The notes beneath the pieces were generated by a model. That model was not told the DNA's origin. It saw only the letters and a program-made list of their open reading frames with translations, and ran no database searches. A program made the position numbers and the translations under genes. A stretch of DNA of 64,000 bases, from contig NZ_AQVC01000007.1 in the NCBI RefSeq assembly GCF_000372405.1, forward strand, positions 111 to 64,110. The letters run 5' to 3'. This document shows, piece after piece, positions 27,714-37,203 of this stretch (position 1 is the stretch's first letter; the number at the start of each line of letters is the position of its first letter). This stretch comes from Porphyromonas somerae DSM 23386 (GTDB lineage: Bacteria; Bacteroidota; Bacteroidia; Bacteroidales; Porphyromonadaceae).

Positions 27714-27925
27714 ACGGTGCCATAACCCTATCCTTAGGGCGATTGGTGAAAAGGGAACTAGGTGCAAATCCTAGACAGTACCCGCTGCTGTAAGCTCCAA
27801 ATAGCTTAGTTAATCTATCAAAATACCACTTAGAGCATAGTGTCTCTTGGGAAGGTGTGCGAAAGTTGGAGTAAGTCAGAAGACCTGCCGATAACTGCTT
27901 TAATGGCTTCCGAGGCACTGAAGCA
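27714..27925 (+). promoter_or_regulatory. Cobalamin riboswitch
   Basis: The conserved elements occur in order: GGTGCC near the 5' end, GGGAACTAGGTGCAAATCC (the GGGAA and GGTG..AATCC core), CAGTACCCGCTGCTGTAA, and the 3' B12 box AAGTCAGAAGACCTGCC at 27873-27889. GGCACT near 27914 can close the outer stem. The class binds adenosylcobalamin or related forms and turns off the downstream genes. Between the aptamer and the first start codon (28142) lie about 215 bases with a small hairpin GTTGC-ATTG-GCAAC (near 27960); no strong terminator is seen, so control may act on translation. Confidence 0.95.
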
Positions 27926-28141
27926 TTAGAGATAGAGGGATACTTATTAAGCTTACAATGTTGCATTGGCAACGGCTAATTCTAGAGAAACAAAAACATA
28001 ATTAACTCCTAAACTCTAGTCAACCTGCTACTCTATTACATCTCCGCACGAAAGCCATTTGACACTGAATAAATGTATTCAGCGATCGCCATACCAATGG
28101 AGGCTGCTGATTATAAGAAACTTAGAATAGATGTAATGAGT

Positions 28142-30187
28142 ATGAGAACAAAGAAAGTCTGGCTATTTCTAGCACTGGTGGGCCTCTTATTCTCGGGTTG
28201 CTATCGATACGATGATTGTGACCTATGGGGAGAGATTGCAAATATCAAGAAGGAGATTGCCCAAACAAAAGCTGACATCTCTACCCTGCAAAAGGTGGTG
28301 AAGGCTCAGCAAGAGAAAAAGACCATTGATGAGATCAATGAGATTGATGGCGGCTATGAAATCAAATTCAACGACGGAACAAAAGTCACCATCAAAAATG
28401 GCTTAGATGCCCCTGAACTTGGGATCCAAGAGGAAGAGGGCATCTATTACTGGACACTTGGTGGTAAAGACCAATGGCTCAAAGATAAGAATGGCAATAA
28501 AATTCCTGTTGCTGGAAAAGACGGAAAGGATGGAGTAGATGGTCAAGATGGTCACTCACCTGTTATAGGGGTGGATAAAGATGGTTACTGGACCCTAGAT
28601 GGCGAAAGGATCAAGAACGATCAGGGTAAGGAGGTACAAGCTGTGGGAAAAGATGGCGACTCCTTTTTCCAATCTGTCCGAAATGAAAGCAATGCAGTGG
28701 TATTTGTCCTTGCCAATGGGGAGGAGATTACTATCCCAAAAACAGGATTTGAGATATTTGCCTTTGAGAAGCCTGAAGGAGAGTACCACTATCACGTATT
28801 CAAATTCAATGAAGCAAGGAATATTAAGCTGACCGCTGAGGATATAGCTACTATTGAGGAGATTAAGGTACCAGAAGGGTGGAGCCTCCAAGTCAATGCC
28901 CAAAAGAAAATGGTTCGCATCAAAGCTCCAAAGCAAACACCAGGGCAATCATACAATGGTGGAATCATCACCCTGATGGGGCTAGGAAGAAATGGAGCTA
29001 CCTACCTTGCTTCAGTTGAGGTGATTGCATCGATTGACTATACAGATCCTGCAGGCACCTTTGTAGTATGCGAAGGGAATATGACCACCGTCAATGGTAC
29101 CATAGTCTATTACGACAAGAATAATAATGAGTATCTCAATATCTTTGAGAATGCCAATAACCATTTGGAGATAGGCAATGTGGTCCAAGACATGTATATG
29201 GCAAATGGCAAGATCTATCTCATCACACAAAATGGTGACCGCATGAATGGTGCTGGACGCTTTGTGGTGTGTGATGCCCGTACTATGAAGATGGAGTATG
29301 CCGATTCGTTTGTATTCAAATCTCCTAAGGGAGAAGGCACATGGCCACAGCACATAGTGATCTGCAATGATTCTCTTGGATATGTACAATGGTCCGATAG
29401 CAATATGGAGCAGACCTCTGGTATCATCAAGATTATCTATAAGAATAGGAAACTAAAGATAGATAAGACCGTAGAGGGAACCTTTGGAAAGTTTACCACA
29501 GAGGGGGCTATCAAAACCCGTCTCGTCTTCTCTCGCGGAAAAGTTTACGCTGCCTGTGGACACGGGATGGTTATCATTGATCCTAAAACTAACTCTATCA
29601 GCAAGCGTCTAGAGTACAAGGGGCGTCAGGCGAAAGGTATCGTAAAGGGAGTTAATGGACATATATTTGTGCCCTTCGCGGGTGAGTTTAAGGGAAATCA
29701 GCAGTGGAATACAGAGTTTACCTCCGATCCAATCATTGTGGAGATGGATCATGAAGGGACAGTAATCCAAGAGCATAAGATGCCAAATACTGTAGTCTTC
29801 CCTGTGGCTACCTGGAGTCCAGCAATTGGCATTTGTGCTAGCTTTACTAAGCCACATCTCTACTTTGTGGATGTTGCGGACTTCAACGCTTCTACAGCAT
29901 CACGATACAATTATGAGACAAAGAAGCTCGACCTCCATTATGTGCCAGCGTTCAAGGAAGGCTACTCTTTCTATAATATTTATGGAATTATGGGAGTGCA
30001 TCCTACCACTGGGCATCTTTGGGTAGGTAGAACGGCAGCGTATGTTGACTCTGATATCTTTGAGTATGATGTGACGGTTGATCCTATCAAACAACTGAAT
30101 AAATATCACTACCCTACCCAAAGGGGTGCAAGTACGGCAGGTATTGACTTCGCTTATAGGTTTAGTGATGAGTTTATCAATAAATAA
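28142..30187 (+). CDS. Surface lipoprotein with DUF4988 coiled coil and DUF5074 propeller
   Basis: Lipoprotein of 681 residues when started at MRTKKVWLFLALVGLLFSGC (28142), whose lipobox is LFSGC. Residues about 30-70 form a coiled coil (EIANIKKEIAQTKADISTLQKVV). A DUF4988-like stalk follows with a collagen-like GKDGKDGVDGQDGHSP motif, then an Ig-like piece. From about 325 onward a beta-propeller of the DUF5074/YncE type begins (FVVCEGNMTTVNGTIVYYD and QDMYMANGKIYLITQNG). It is the first gene under the B12 riboswitch, so a cobalamin-binding role related to BtuG is likely but with a stalk that would lift the propeller from the membrane. An ATG at 28073 is in frame but would bury the signal peptide. 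Confidence 0.85.
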   Translation: MRTKKVWLFLALVGLLFSGCYRYDDCDLWGEIANIKKEIAQTKADISTLQKVVKAQQEKKTIDEINEIDGGYEIKFNDGTKVTIKNGLDAPELGIQEEEGIYYWTLGGKDQWLKDKNGNKIPVAGKDGKDGVDGQDGHSPVIGVDKDGYWTLDGERIKNDQGKEVQAVGKDGDSFFQSVRNESNAVVFVLANGEEITIPKTGFEIFAFEKPEGEYHYHVFKFNEARNIKLTAEDIATIEEIKVPEGWSLQVNAQKKMVRIKAPKQTPGQSYNGGIITLMGLGRNGATYLASVEVIASIDYTDPAGTFVVCEGNMTTVNGTIVYYDKNNNEYLNIFENANNHLEIGNVVQDMYMANGKIYLITQNGDRMNGAGRFVVCDARTMKMEYADSFVFKSPKGEGTWPQHIVICNDSLGYVQWSDSNMEQTSGIIKIIYKNRKLKIDKTVEGTFGKFTTEGAIKTRLVFSRGKVYAACGHGMVIIDPKTNSISKRLEYKGRQAKGIVKGVNGHIFVPFAGEFKGNQQWNTEFTSDPIIVEMDHEGTVIQEHKMPNTVVFPVATWSPAIGICASFTKPHLYFVDVADFNASTASRYNYETKKLDLHYVPAFKEGYSFYNIYGIMGVHPTTGHLWVGRTAAYVDSDIFEYDVTVDPIKQLNKYHYPTQRGASTAGIDFAYRFSDEFINK

Positions 30188-30209
30188 CTTGATTTTATAT
30201 TGAAATATT

Positions 30210-30262
30210 GTGTGCAGACTAAAGTAGGAATAATTCCTCTAGTCTGCACACCTATCTTTTTC
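30210..30262 (+). terminator. Intra-operon hairpin with T run
   Basis: A perfect 12-bp stem (GTGTGCAGACTA at 30210-30221, TAGTCTGCACAC at 30240-30251) is followed by CTATCTTTTTC, between the first lipoprotein gene and btuB. It looks like a complete intrinsic terminator, yet no new promoter of the TAnnTTTG type is evident before btuB. It probably causes partial termination or protects the 3' end of the upstream message. Confidence 0.75.
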
Positions 30263-30272
30263 TATACTTAGT

Positions 30273-32300
30273 ATGTTAAAGTTGATAGAAGCAACTAAAA
30301 CTTTAAGGGTAGTGATATTAACGATCACTTTGCTATGCTTCACAACCCTCTCGGCGTGGGCACAGCTCGATAGCGTGTATCTACTACCCGACCTTACCGT
30401 AACGGCACAGCAACACCGAGAGGTGATTCCAGGGTTGAAGCTTGAAGGCAAACAGCTACAGAAATTGAGTAGCATATCAATTGCTGATGCCGTAAGGTAT
30501 TTCTCAGGAATACAGATTAAGGATTATGGCGGACTAGGCGGCTTGAAAACGGTAGATGTGCGAGGCATGGGTACCAATCATCTCGGCGTGTTTTACAATG
30601 GGATCAAGCTTGGAAATGCACAAAATGGGCAAATTGACCTAGGTAAGTTTTCACTAGACAATGTGGAAGCGGTAAGCCTTTATAATGGGCAGAAGAGCGA
30701 TCTCTTTCAGCCAGCTCAGCACTTCGCTTCAGCCTCCTCCATTTATATTGAAACTAGGCAGCCGACTTTCAGTAAAGGTAAGCGTACCAACCTTCGGGCA
30801 CATCTTCGTGCCGGCTCCTTTGCCACGGTGATTCCATCAGTCTTGGTAGAGCAAAAGCTCCCCAATGACTTTGCCCTGAGTGCCAATGTGGAGTTTGTCT
30901 CCTCTAGTGGTAAATACCCATTTAGGTATAAGCGAGTATTTGAGGATGGCACCATTGCCTATGATACCGTGGCAGTTCGGCAGAATGGAGATATCACTGC
31001 ACTTAGGGCCGAGTTGGCTCTTTTTAAGAAAATGGAGGAGGGTAAATGGGACATACAAGGGTACTACTACCACTCTAAAAGAGGATTGCCTGGCCCCATT
31101 ATTCGAAATGTATTTCAGCACGGACAACGGCTCGAAGACCAAAACTTCTTCTTCCAAGGGAAGCTGACTAAAAAGGTGAATGAGTGGTATAGCATACAGG
31201 CTCAAGCAAAGTATGCCAATGACTACACCCGTTATCTTGATGAAGAGTGGACCAGCCCTCTATATGTGGATAATAAATATGAGCAGCACGAAGTTTATGC
31301 CACCATAGCTCAAGAGTTTATTGCTACCAAGTGGCTAAGATTTGGGCTCTCAACAGATGCTAGATACAACACATTGAATGCCAATCTTGTCAACTTTTCA
31401 TACCCCAAGCGTCTGACTCTTATGGGAGTAGTTTCTGGTGAGGTAAGCTTTCCATGGATTACCTTTCAGGCAGCTTTGTTGGGCACTATGGTGCGTGAGA
31501 GTGTAGAGCGCAATGTTGGGGCACCACCCAAGAATGTGCTGACCCCCTCTTTCTTCTTATCTCTCAAGCCATTCAAAGAGGTGGATCTAAAGGTCCATAC
31601 CTTTTACAAAAATATATTTAGGATGCCCACCTTTAACGACCTCTACTATACCTTTATTGGGAATGCTGTGCTCCGACCAGAGTATGCTGAGCAGTACGAC
31701 TTCGGCATAAGCTACCGATGGCGACCCAAGGGCTCATCGGTCGTGAAGTACGCTGATGCTCGTGTGGAGAGCTACTTCAATAAGATTAAGGATAAGATTG
31801 TAGCCGTACCCGCTGGTAATATGTTCCGATGGACCATGCTCAATCTAGGCAAAGTAGATATATTCGGGACCGAAGCCAACCTAGACCTCGCTGTGGAGCC
31901 TATTGAGCAGCTAGTCACTACACTTCGGCTAAGCTACACGTATGAGAAGGCTCTTGATGTGACAAGCCCCAAAGCTAAGAACTACCGACACCAGATAGTC
32001 TATATCCCTGAGCATAGTGGGTCGGTTATCGCTGGAGCAGAGTACAAATCGTGGGGGCTCAACTACAGCTTTATCTACACAGGTAAGCGGTATAATGCTA
32101 AATACAATGATGAAAATAGCCGTATGCTCCCATGGTATACGCACGATATCTCGCTTCGAAAAGACTTCCTTTTCGGGAAGAAGCACCTGCTGAGGATCAA
32201 TCTAGATGTGAACAACCTCCTTAACCAGCACTACGACGTTGTGATCAACTACCCTATGCCAGGGCGTAATTACAAGCTAACTCTTACTTACCAATTATGA
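30273..32300 (+). CDS. btuB: TonB-dependent cobalamin receptor BtuB
   Basis: The 675-residue outer-membrane receptor has a signal peptide at about 1-30 (ending SAWAQ), a TonB-box-like LPDLTVTAQQ, and a plug domain at 45-160 (KTVDVRGMGTNHLGVFYNGIKLGNAQNGQIDLG). The barrel ends in the aromatic-rich YKLTLTYQL. Assignment to cobalamin rests on the riboswitch upstream and the BtuG-like gene that overlaps its stop by 4 bp. It imports B12 across the outer membrane using TonB energy. Confidence 0.92.
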   Translation: MLKLIEATKTLRVVILTITLLCFTTLSAWAQLDSVYLLPDLTVTAQQHREVIPGLKLEGKQLQKLSSISIADAVRYFSGIQIKDYGGLGGLKTVDVRGMGTNHLGVFYNGIKLGNAQNGQIDLGKFSLDNVEAVSLYNGQKSDLFQPAQHFASASSIYIETRQPTFSKGKRTNLRAHLRAGSFATVIPSVLVEQKLPNDFALSANVEFVSSSGKYPFRYKRVFEDGTIAYDTVAVRQNGDITALRAELALFKKMEEGKWDIQGYYYHSKRGLPGPIIRNVFQHGQRLEDQNFFFQGKLTKKVNEWYSIQAQAKYANDYTRYLDEEWTSPLYVDNKYEQHEVYATIAQEFIATKWLRFGLSTDARYNTLNANLVNFSYPKRLTLMGVVSGEVSFPWITFQAALLGTMVRESVERNVGAPPKNVLTPSFFLSLKPFKEVDLKVHTFYKNIFRMPTFNDLYYTFIGNAVLRPEYAEQYDFGISYRWRPKGSSVVKYADARVESYFNKIKDKIVAVPAGNMFRWTMLNLGKVDIFGTEANLDLAVEPIEQLVTTLRLSYTYEKALDVTSPKAKNYRHQIVYIPEHSGSVIAGAEYKSWGLNYSFIYTGKRYNAKYNDENSRMLPWYTHDISLRKDFLFGKKHLLRINLDVNNLLNQHYDVVINYPMPGRNYKLTLTYQL

Positions 32301-33475
32301 GAATGAATTATAAACCCCTCAGTGTCGTTGTAGGGATACTACTCCTATTAGTGGTAGGATGTAGAGGAGAGTATGAGATTATCCACTCTCTATCCCATGA
32401 GACCAATGTGGGGGAAGAAAACTTAGGCCAGCTAAAAGGTTTCTACCTACTCAATGAAGGTAATATGGGTAGCAATAAGTCTACCCTTGACTACTTTGAT
32501 TTCGCGACAGGGACCTATCACAGAAATATCTATGCCGAGACCAATCCGACGATGGTTAAAGAGCTCGGAGATGTCGGCAATGACATCGGTATCTATGGCT
32601 CAAAACTCTATGCCGTGATCAATGTCTCTAACTTTATCGAGGTGATGGATGCCTATACGGCAAAGCACTTAGGAGTTGTCAAGATACCCAACGTCCGCTA
32701 TATAAAGTTTCACGATGGCAAGGCATACGCTTCGGCCTATGTGGCACCCGTTGAGTTCAATCAAAATGCAAGGGTGGGAATGGTCTGCGAAATTGACACC
32801 GCCACCCTTGAAGTGACACGGCAGTGCAATGTGGGCTACCAGCCTGAGGAGCTGGTAATCACAAATGGCAAGATCTACGTCGCCAACTCTGGAGGCTATA
32901 TGTTTCCTAATTATGACAATACCATTTCGGTTATTGACCTAGAGACTTTTGAAGTAGTCAATACCATTGAGGTGGCGATCAATCTACACCGTCTCCGTCT
33001 TACGCCCTACAACGAGTTGATCTGTACCAGCAGAGGAGATTACTACTATGTGCCCTCTCGGACATTCTTTGTTGACCTAGATACAGAGGAAGTGACAGAT
33101 ACCCTTGATCTAGCTGTGACCAATTTGGACATCAGTGGCGAGCTAGCCTATATCTACTCGGTAGAATGGAGCTACCTCACCAATACCAATACCATCACCT
33201 ATGGTATTTTTGATGTAAAAACCCACGAGGTGGTGAGCCGCAACTTTATCAAAGATGGCACCGACGAAGACATTACCATCCCTTATGGCGTAAAGGTAAA
33301 CCCCGTGAATGGAGATATCTACGTTACCGATGCTATTGACTATGTAACGCCGGGCACCTTGCGCTGCTATAGCAAGTTTGGCCGACTCAAATGGAAGGTC
33401 GACACAGGCGACATCCCAGGCCATTTCGCCTTCCTCTACGAACAACGTAAAAAAGATAACACAACTAACGAATAA
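32297..33475 (+). CDS. btuG: BtuG-like cobalamin-binding surface lipoprotein (YncE/DUF5074)
   Basis: The 392-residue lipoprotein has lipobox LVVGC. It is a single seven-bladed beta-propeller with YncE-type repeats (FYLLNEGNMGSNKSTLDYFD, GNDIGIYGSKLYAVINVSN, YQPEELVITNGKIYVANSGG). BtuG proteins of Bacteroides have this fold, sit as a lid on BtuB and bind B12 very tightly. The ATGA overlap with btuB here and the shared riboswitch support the same receptor-lid complex. The function is inferred by family and position. Confidence 0.88.
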   Translation: MRMNYKPLSVVVGILLLLVVGCRGEYEIIHSLSHETNVGEENLGQLKGFYLLNEGNMGSNKSTLDYFDFATGTYHRNIYAETNPTMVKELGDVGNDIGIYGSKLYAVINVSNFIEVMDAYTAKHLGVVKIPNVRYIKFHDGKAYASAYVAPVEFNQNARVGMVCEIDTATLEVTRQCNVGYQPEELVITNGKIYVANSGGYMFPNYDNTISVIDLETFEVVNTIEVAINLHRLRLTPYNELICTSRGDYYYVPSRTFFVDLDTEEVTDTLDLAVTNLDISGELAYIYSVEWSYLTNTNTITYGIFDVKTHEVVSRNFIKDGTDEDITIPYGVKVNPVNGDIYVTDAIDYVTPGTLRCYSKFGRLKWKVDTGDIPGHFAFLYEQRKKDNTTNE

Positions 33476-33489
33476 TAACAACTCAAGAA

Positions 33490-35181
33490 ATGAAGAGAAT
33501 TAAGTACATTCTGAGCTTTCTCTTGCTAGCATCGCTCATATTACCGAGCTGCCGCAAGATTGAAAAAGTGCTTCCACCAATAGTAAGGTTGGAGCAGGCT
33601 AACTACCAAACCAAGCCAGACAGACTTATCAAGATTGCTCCTACCTTTGAGAATATTGAGGAGGATGCGGTATATGCTTGGCGTGAAGAGGGAAGGATAT
33701 TGGGCACAGAGCCCACCCTTGTCTTTAGCTCCAATGAGCTAGGCACGCACCACCTCACCCTTACGGTTACCACACCTAGCGGTACAGCAAAAGCCAATGC
33801 CAAGGTGGAGGTGGTTGAGTTTCAGCTCCCCATTATCTCTATAGAAGGGGGTGGAGAGCCGATTGTAGAGGTGGGTGAGAAGTACGAACTTACCCCTATC
33901 ATTGATAACAAGGAGGGGCTAAAGCTCACCTGGATCAGAGATAATCAAGTGGTCTCGGAGGATATGACCTATACCTTTACTGAGACCAAACCTGGCGTCT
34001 CATTTGTTACCCTCAAAGCAGTCAATGAAGATGGAGAGGATGAGTATCTGATTCGCCTTACTGTAGTCAATGAGATTCCTGTTGAGGTCAGCTTCGACAA
34101 TGATATTCGTGCCGCCACAGTGGGCCGAACCATTCGTATCCCAGCGAATGTTCCATCCTCTAAAAATATGACTTTTGAATGGTACGTAGATGGCAAGAAG
34201 GTAGAGGGTGAGCAGGGCTCTATCCTCACATATGAGGCGACGAAGACGGGCAATCATCAAGTCAAGGTTATTGGCAAAAAGGGAGATAAGAAGGGTGAAG
34301 CCTCACTCACTCTTCAAGTCGTGGAGTCCAACCAATACTACCGCCCATTCGTAGAGGGCACCAGCAAGCGTGATGTAGTAAAGGTATTTGAATTCCTACC
34401 GGCACCAGGGCAGTTCGTCAATGAAGGATACATTGCCAATACGATGGAAGAGGCTTGCCAATATGCCCAAAGTCGCATTGAGAGTAATGCCTATGTATCG
34501 CTTGGCGGATTTGGCGGCTACATTATTGTAGGGTTTGACCACAGCATTAAAAATACAGGGGATTACGACTTCGCCATTATGGGCAATTCCTTTAAGGGTA
34601 GCTCGGAGCCAGGAATCGTCTGGGTGATGCAAGATGAAAATGGTGATGGTCTCCCTAATGACACTTGGTACGAACTGAAAGGTAGCGAAACGGGCAAGCC
34701 CGAAACCATACAAGATTATGAGATCACCTACTACCGCCCAACTCAGAAAAAAGCCAATACTATGTGGACGGATAATAGAGGCAACCGTGGGTCAGTTGAT
34801 TGGCTTGGATTCCATCAGCAAGACTTCTACTACCCTCTTTGGGTAAAGAACGACACCTACATGTTGAGGGGTACCTGCTTGGCAAGTCGGACGTTTGATC
34901 AAAGTGGGCAAGGAACCTACTGGGTAAATCAAGAGTTCGACTGGGGTTATGCCGATAACTTCAGCCCTATTGATAGGCTAACAGATGATGATAACTACTT
35001 CGCTGCACCAAATGCCAATCACTTCAAGATCAGCCATGCCATTGACCACAAGTTGCAGCCAGTAAATCTAAAGTATATCGACTTTGTTAAGGTCCAGACT
35101 GGGCTCAACATTTCGGCAGGGTGGTTGGGCGAAAACTCTACCGAGGTATTTAAGTTCATTGATGTTTACAAGGAGAAATAA
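33490..35181 (+). CDS. Surface lipoprotein with Ig/PKD-like repeats and an unassigned C-terminal domain
   Basis: The 563-residue lipoprotein has lipobox ILPSC at about residue 20. Three PKD/Ig-like domains of about 85 residues occupy residues 28-280, each with a pattern like YAWREEGRILGTEPTLVFSS, TWIRDNQVVSEDMTYTF or FEWYVDGKKVEGEQGSILTY. The remaining ~280 residues form a compact domain with GGFGGYIIVGFDHSI, FAIMGNSFKGSSEPGIVWV and DENGDGLPNDTWYELKGSE, which includes a calcium-loop-like DxNxDGxxND. It follows btuG by 14 bp. Such proteins recur in Bacteroidota B12 loci; binding of B12 or a B12 carrier by the C-terminal domain is an inference. Confidence 0.83.
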   Translation: MKRIKYILSFLLLASLILPSCRKIEKVLPPIVRLEQANYQTKPDRLIKIAPTFENIEEDAVYAWREEGRILGTEPTLVFSSNELGTHHLTLTVTTPSGTAKANAKVEVVEFQLPIISIEGGGEPIVEVGEKYELTPIIDNKEGLKLTWIRDNQVVSEDMTYTFTETKPGVSFVTLKAVNEDGEDEYLIRLTVVNEIPVEVSFDNDIRAATVGRTIRIPANVPSSKNMTFEWYVDGKKVEGEQGSILTYEATKTGNHQVKVIGKKGDKKGEASLTLQVVESNQYYRPFVEGTSKRDVVKVFEFLPAPGQFVNEGYIANTMEEACQYAQSRIESNAYVSLGGFGGYIIVGFDHSIKNTGDYDFAIMGNSFKGSSEPGIVWVMQDENGDGLPNDTWYELKGSETGKPETIQDYEITYYRPTQKKANTMWTDNRGNRGSVDWLGFHQQDFYYPLWVKNDTYMLRGTCLASRTFDQSGQGTYWVNQEFDWGYADNFSPIDRLTDDDNYFAAPNANHFKISHAIDHKLQPVNLKYIDFVKVQTGLNISAGWLGENSTEVFKFIDVYKEK

Positions 35182-35187
35182 TAAAGT

Positions 35188-37194
35188 ATGAAATCAATTA
35201 AAATACAGTCTTTACTCCTCGTGCTACTTTTGCTTTCAGCAACAGGATGCAAAGAGAAGATAGAGACCCCCTTCTCAGGGAATGATAATAGACTACTAGA
35301 GCTATCTCTCACCGATAGCAAGGGCCATAAGTATACCGCCTCTCTTATTGATGAGAATGTTTTCCAGATAGAGGTCCCCTCTGATGCCGACCTCTCAAGT
35401 GCCAAAGTTGCTTATCGCATAAGCGACCAGGCACAAATCTTACCAAAGCCAACGGAGGTCGACAATTGGAATAACGACCAAGCTTTCCAGGTTCGCTCTT
35501 ACTCTGGGGAGCACCGTACTTATCTTGTCAAGATAGCCAGATCCTTTACAGAGGCTCCAAACAGCGTCAAGCTAGTGACAGATGATGATGTTAAAGCTTT
35601 TGTGGCAAAGGGGGTAAGACACGTAGAGGGGCATCTGATCATTGGAGCCACCACTGGTACGGACTCTATTAGCAATATTGATGCACTGACCACGCTCGAA
35701 AAGGTGGATTATAATATCATCATCAATCCTACCTACAAAGGGAAAGACCTCTCCGGACTACGAAATGTCAAGGAGGTTGGAAGCATCTTCCTGCAAAGCG
35801 ATAAACTACAGAATGGTACCTTCCGACACCTGAAAAAGGTATATGGCGATATTGTCATTTCAGGAGCATCTCTGAATGAAGTCGCCTTCCCCGAATTAAT
35901 CGCTCTTGATGGTCAATTGAAAGCCACCAAGGCAATGGTAAGGGAGCTCTCCCTCCCCAGTGTAGAGGAGATCGGGTCAATCCAACTTGAAGAGTGTAGT
36001 CAGCTAAGCACGCTTACTGCACGCCAGCTTAAAAAGATCAATGGTGATTGGATGCTTAAAAACCTCGCCAAATTATCCACAGTCACCACGCCAAAGCTTG
36101 AGGTGATCAGTGGCAATTTGAAGTTCGAGACACTCAAAGTGCTCGGAGTATTGAGTCTCAATAAGCTACAGTCCATTGCTGATATTGAGATGAGTGGTGT
36201 GGCTATCAGTCAATTCTATTTGAGTGAGCTCAAAGAGTGTGGCAAGCTATCTATTAATGCTACCTCCCTCTCTGCCCTCATTGCACCGCATCTAGAGAGC
36301 ATTCACGGTGACTTCATACTCAATGGGTGTGGGCTCTCCGATCTCAATCAGTTTGGGGTAAAGACGATTGATGGCAAGCTTGAGTTTACAAATCTCTCAA
36401 AGCTACAAGATATAACCGCCTTTGCCAATCAATTGAAGAAAGTAGCGAGTGTATCACTAGTCGATATCAATGCTGGTGGCGTTTGGGACTTTAGTAATAC
36501 AGGCATTGAGGGAATCATGCTAGAGCGGTGCCGAAATGTAGAGGATCTTATCCTTCCTAAGGTGATGAAGAAAGTGGAGATAAAAGGTGACGCCATGATG
36601 CAAGTGAAGCAACTACTCAAGATGAGTGGAGTGGAAGAGGTATCAGAAAACTTTAAGGTGTCCAACTATCACCTAGCAGAGCCACAAGAGGTTCAGATAA
36701 TGCTCACGAAAGCAGGAGATATCACAATGGACTGCTCGAATATGCTTTCCCTTAACTTCCCACTATTGGAAGAGGCTAAGAAAATAGATTATAACTACAG
36801 TTCATCAGCATTCGATGGAAGGAATAAGGAGATTCAAGCTCAATGTGCTATGAAAAAACTAGTGGCACCAAAACTACAATCAGTAGAGAAGATGAGCTTT
36901 AACCTACACGACTTGGAGATGCTAGATATGCCACAGCTCAAGACCATTAGTGTCGAGCTAGTGATCCAATGCTATTGGCCTAAAAATGCCAATAATGTAC
37001 TGACTAACCTCAACGGTTTATCTGCACTCGAAAAGGTGCGTTACGTTAAGTTTAATAACCTCAAGGCGTTCAAAGACTACTCATTCCTTAAGAGAGCAGT
37101 AGCCAATGGCTCTATTACATACTTATACGCCAACAACACATACTATCAGCCAAGCTTGTATGACTTACAAGATGGAAAATTTATTAAGGATTAG
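35188..37194 (+). CDS. L-domain-repeat surface lipoprotein, paralog 1
   Basis: The 668-residue lipoprotein has lipobox SATGC. Residues about 28-115 form a cadherin/Ig-like N-domain (LLELSLTDSKGHKYTASL and SYSGEHRTYLVKI, similar to DUF5018). From about 120 to 610 there are some twenty repeats of about 22-25 residues with alternating L and V/I (for example LRNVKEVGSIFLQS and PKLEVISGNLKFETL). This is the pattern of receptor L-domains, a right-handed solenoid. The C-terminal motif is DYSFLKRAVANGSI..NTYYQPSLYDLQDGKF. The downstream gene shares the whole plan. Function unknown; placement in the B12 operon suggests a surface role linked to uptake. Confidence 0.8.
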   Translation: MKSIKIQSLLLVLLLLSATGCKEKIETPFSGNDNRLLELSLTDSKGHKYTASLIDENVFQIEVPSDADLSSAKVAYRISDQAQILPKPTEVDNWNNDQAFQVRSYSGEHRTYLVKIARSFTEAPNSVKLVTDDDVKAFVAKGVRHVEGHLIIGATTGTDSISNIDALTTLEKVDYNIIINPTYKGKDLSGLRNVKEVGSIFLQSDKLQNGTFRHLKKVYGDIVISGASLNEVAFPELIALDGQLKATKAMVRELSLPSVEEIGSIQLEECSQLSTLTARQLKKINGDWMLKNLAKLSTVTTPKLEVISGNLKFETLKVLGVLSLNKLQSIADIEMSGVAISQFYLSELKECGKLSINATSLSALIAPHLESIHGDFILNGCGLSDLNQFGVKTIDGKLEFTNLSKLQDITAFANQLKKVASVSLVDINAGGVWDFSNTGIEGIMLERCRNVEDLILPKVMKKVEIKGDAMMQVKQLLKMSGVEEVSENFKVSNYHLAEPQEVQIMLTKAGDITMDCSNMLSLNFPLLEEAKKIDYNYSSSAFDGRNKEIQAQCAMKKLVAPKLQSVEKMSFNLHDLEMLDMPQLKTISVELVIQCYWPKNANNVLTNLNGLSALEKVRYVKFNNLKAFKDYSFLKRAVANGSITYLYANNTYYQPSLYDLQDGKFIKD

Positions 37195-37203
37195 CACAAG
37201 ATT

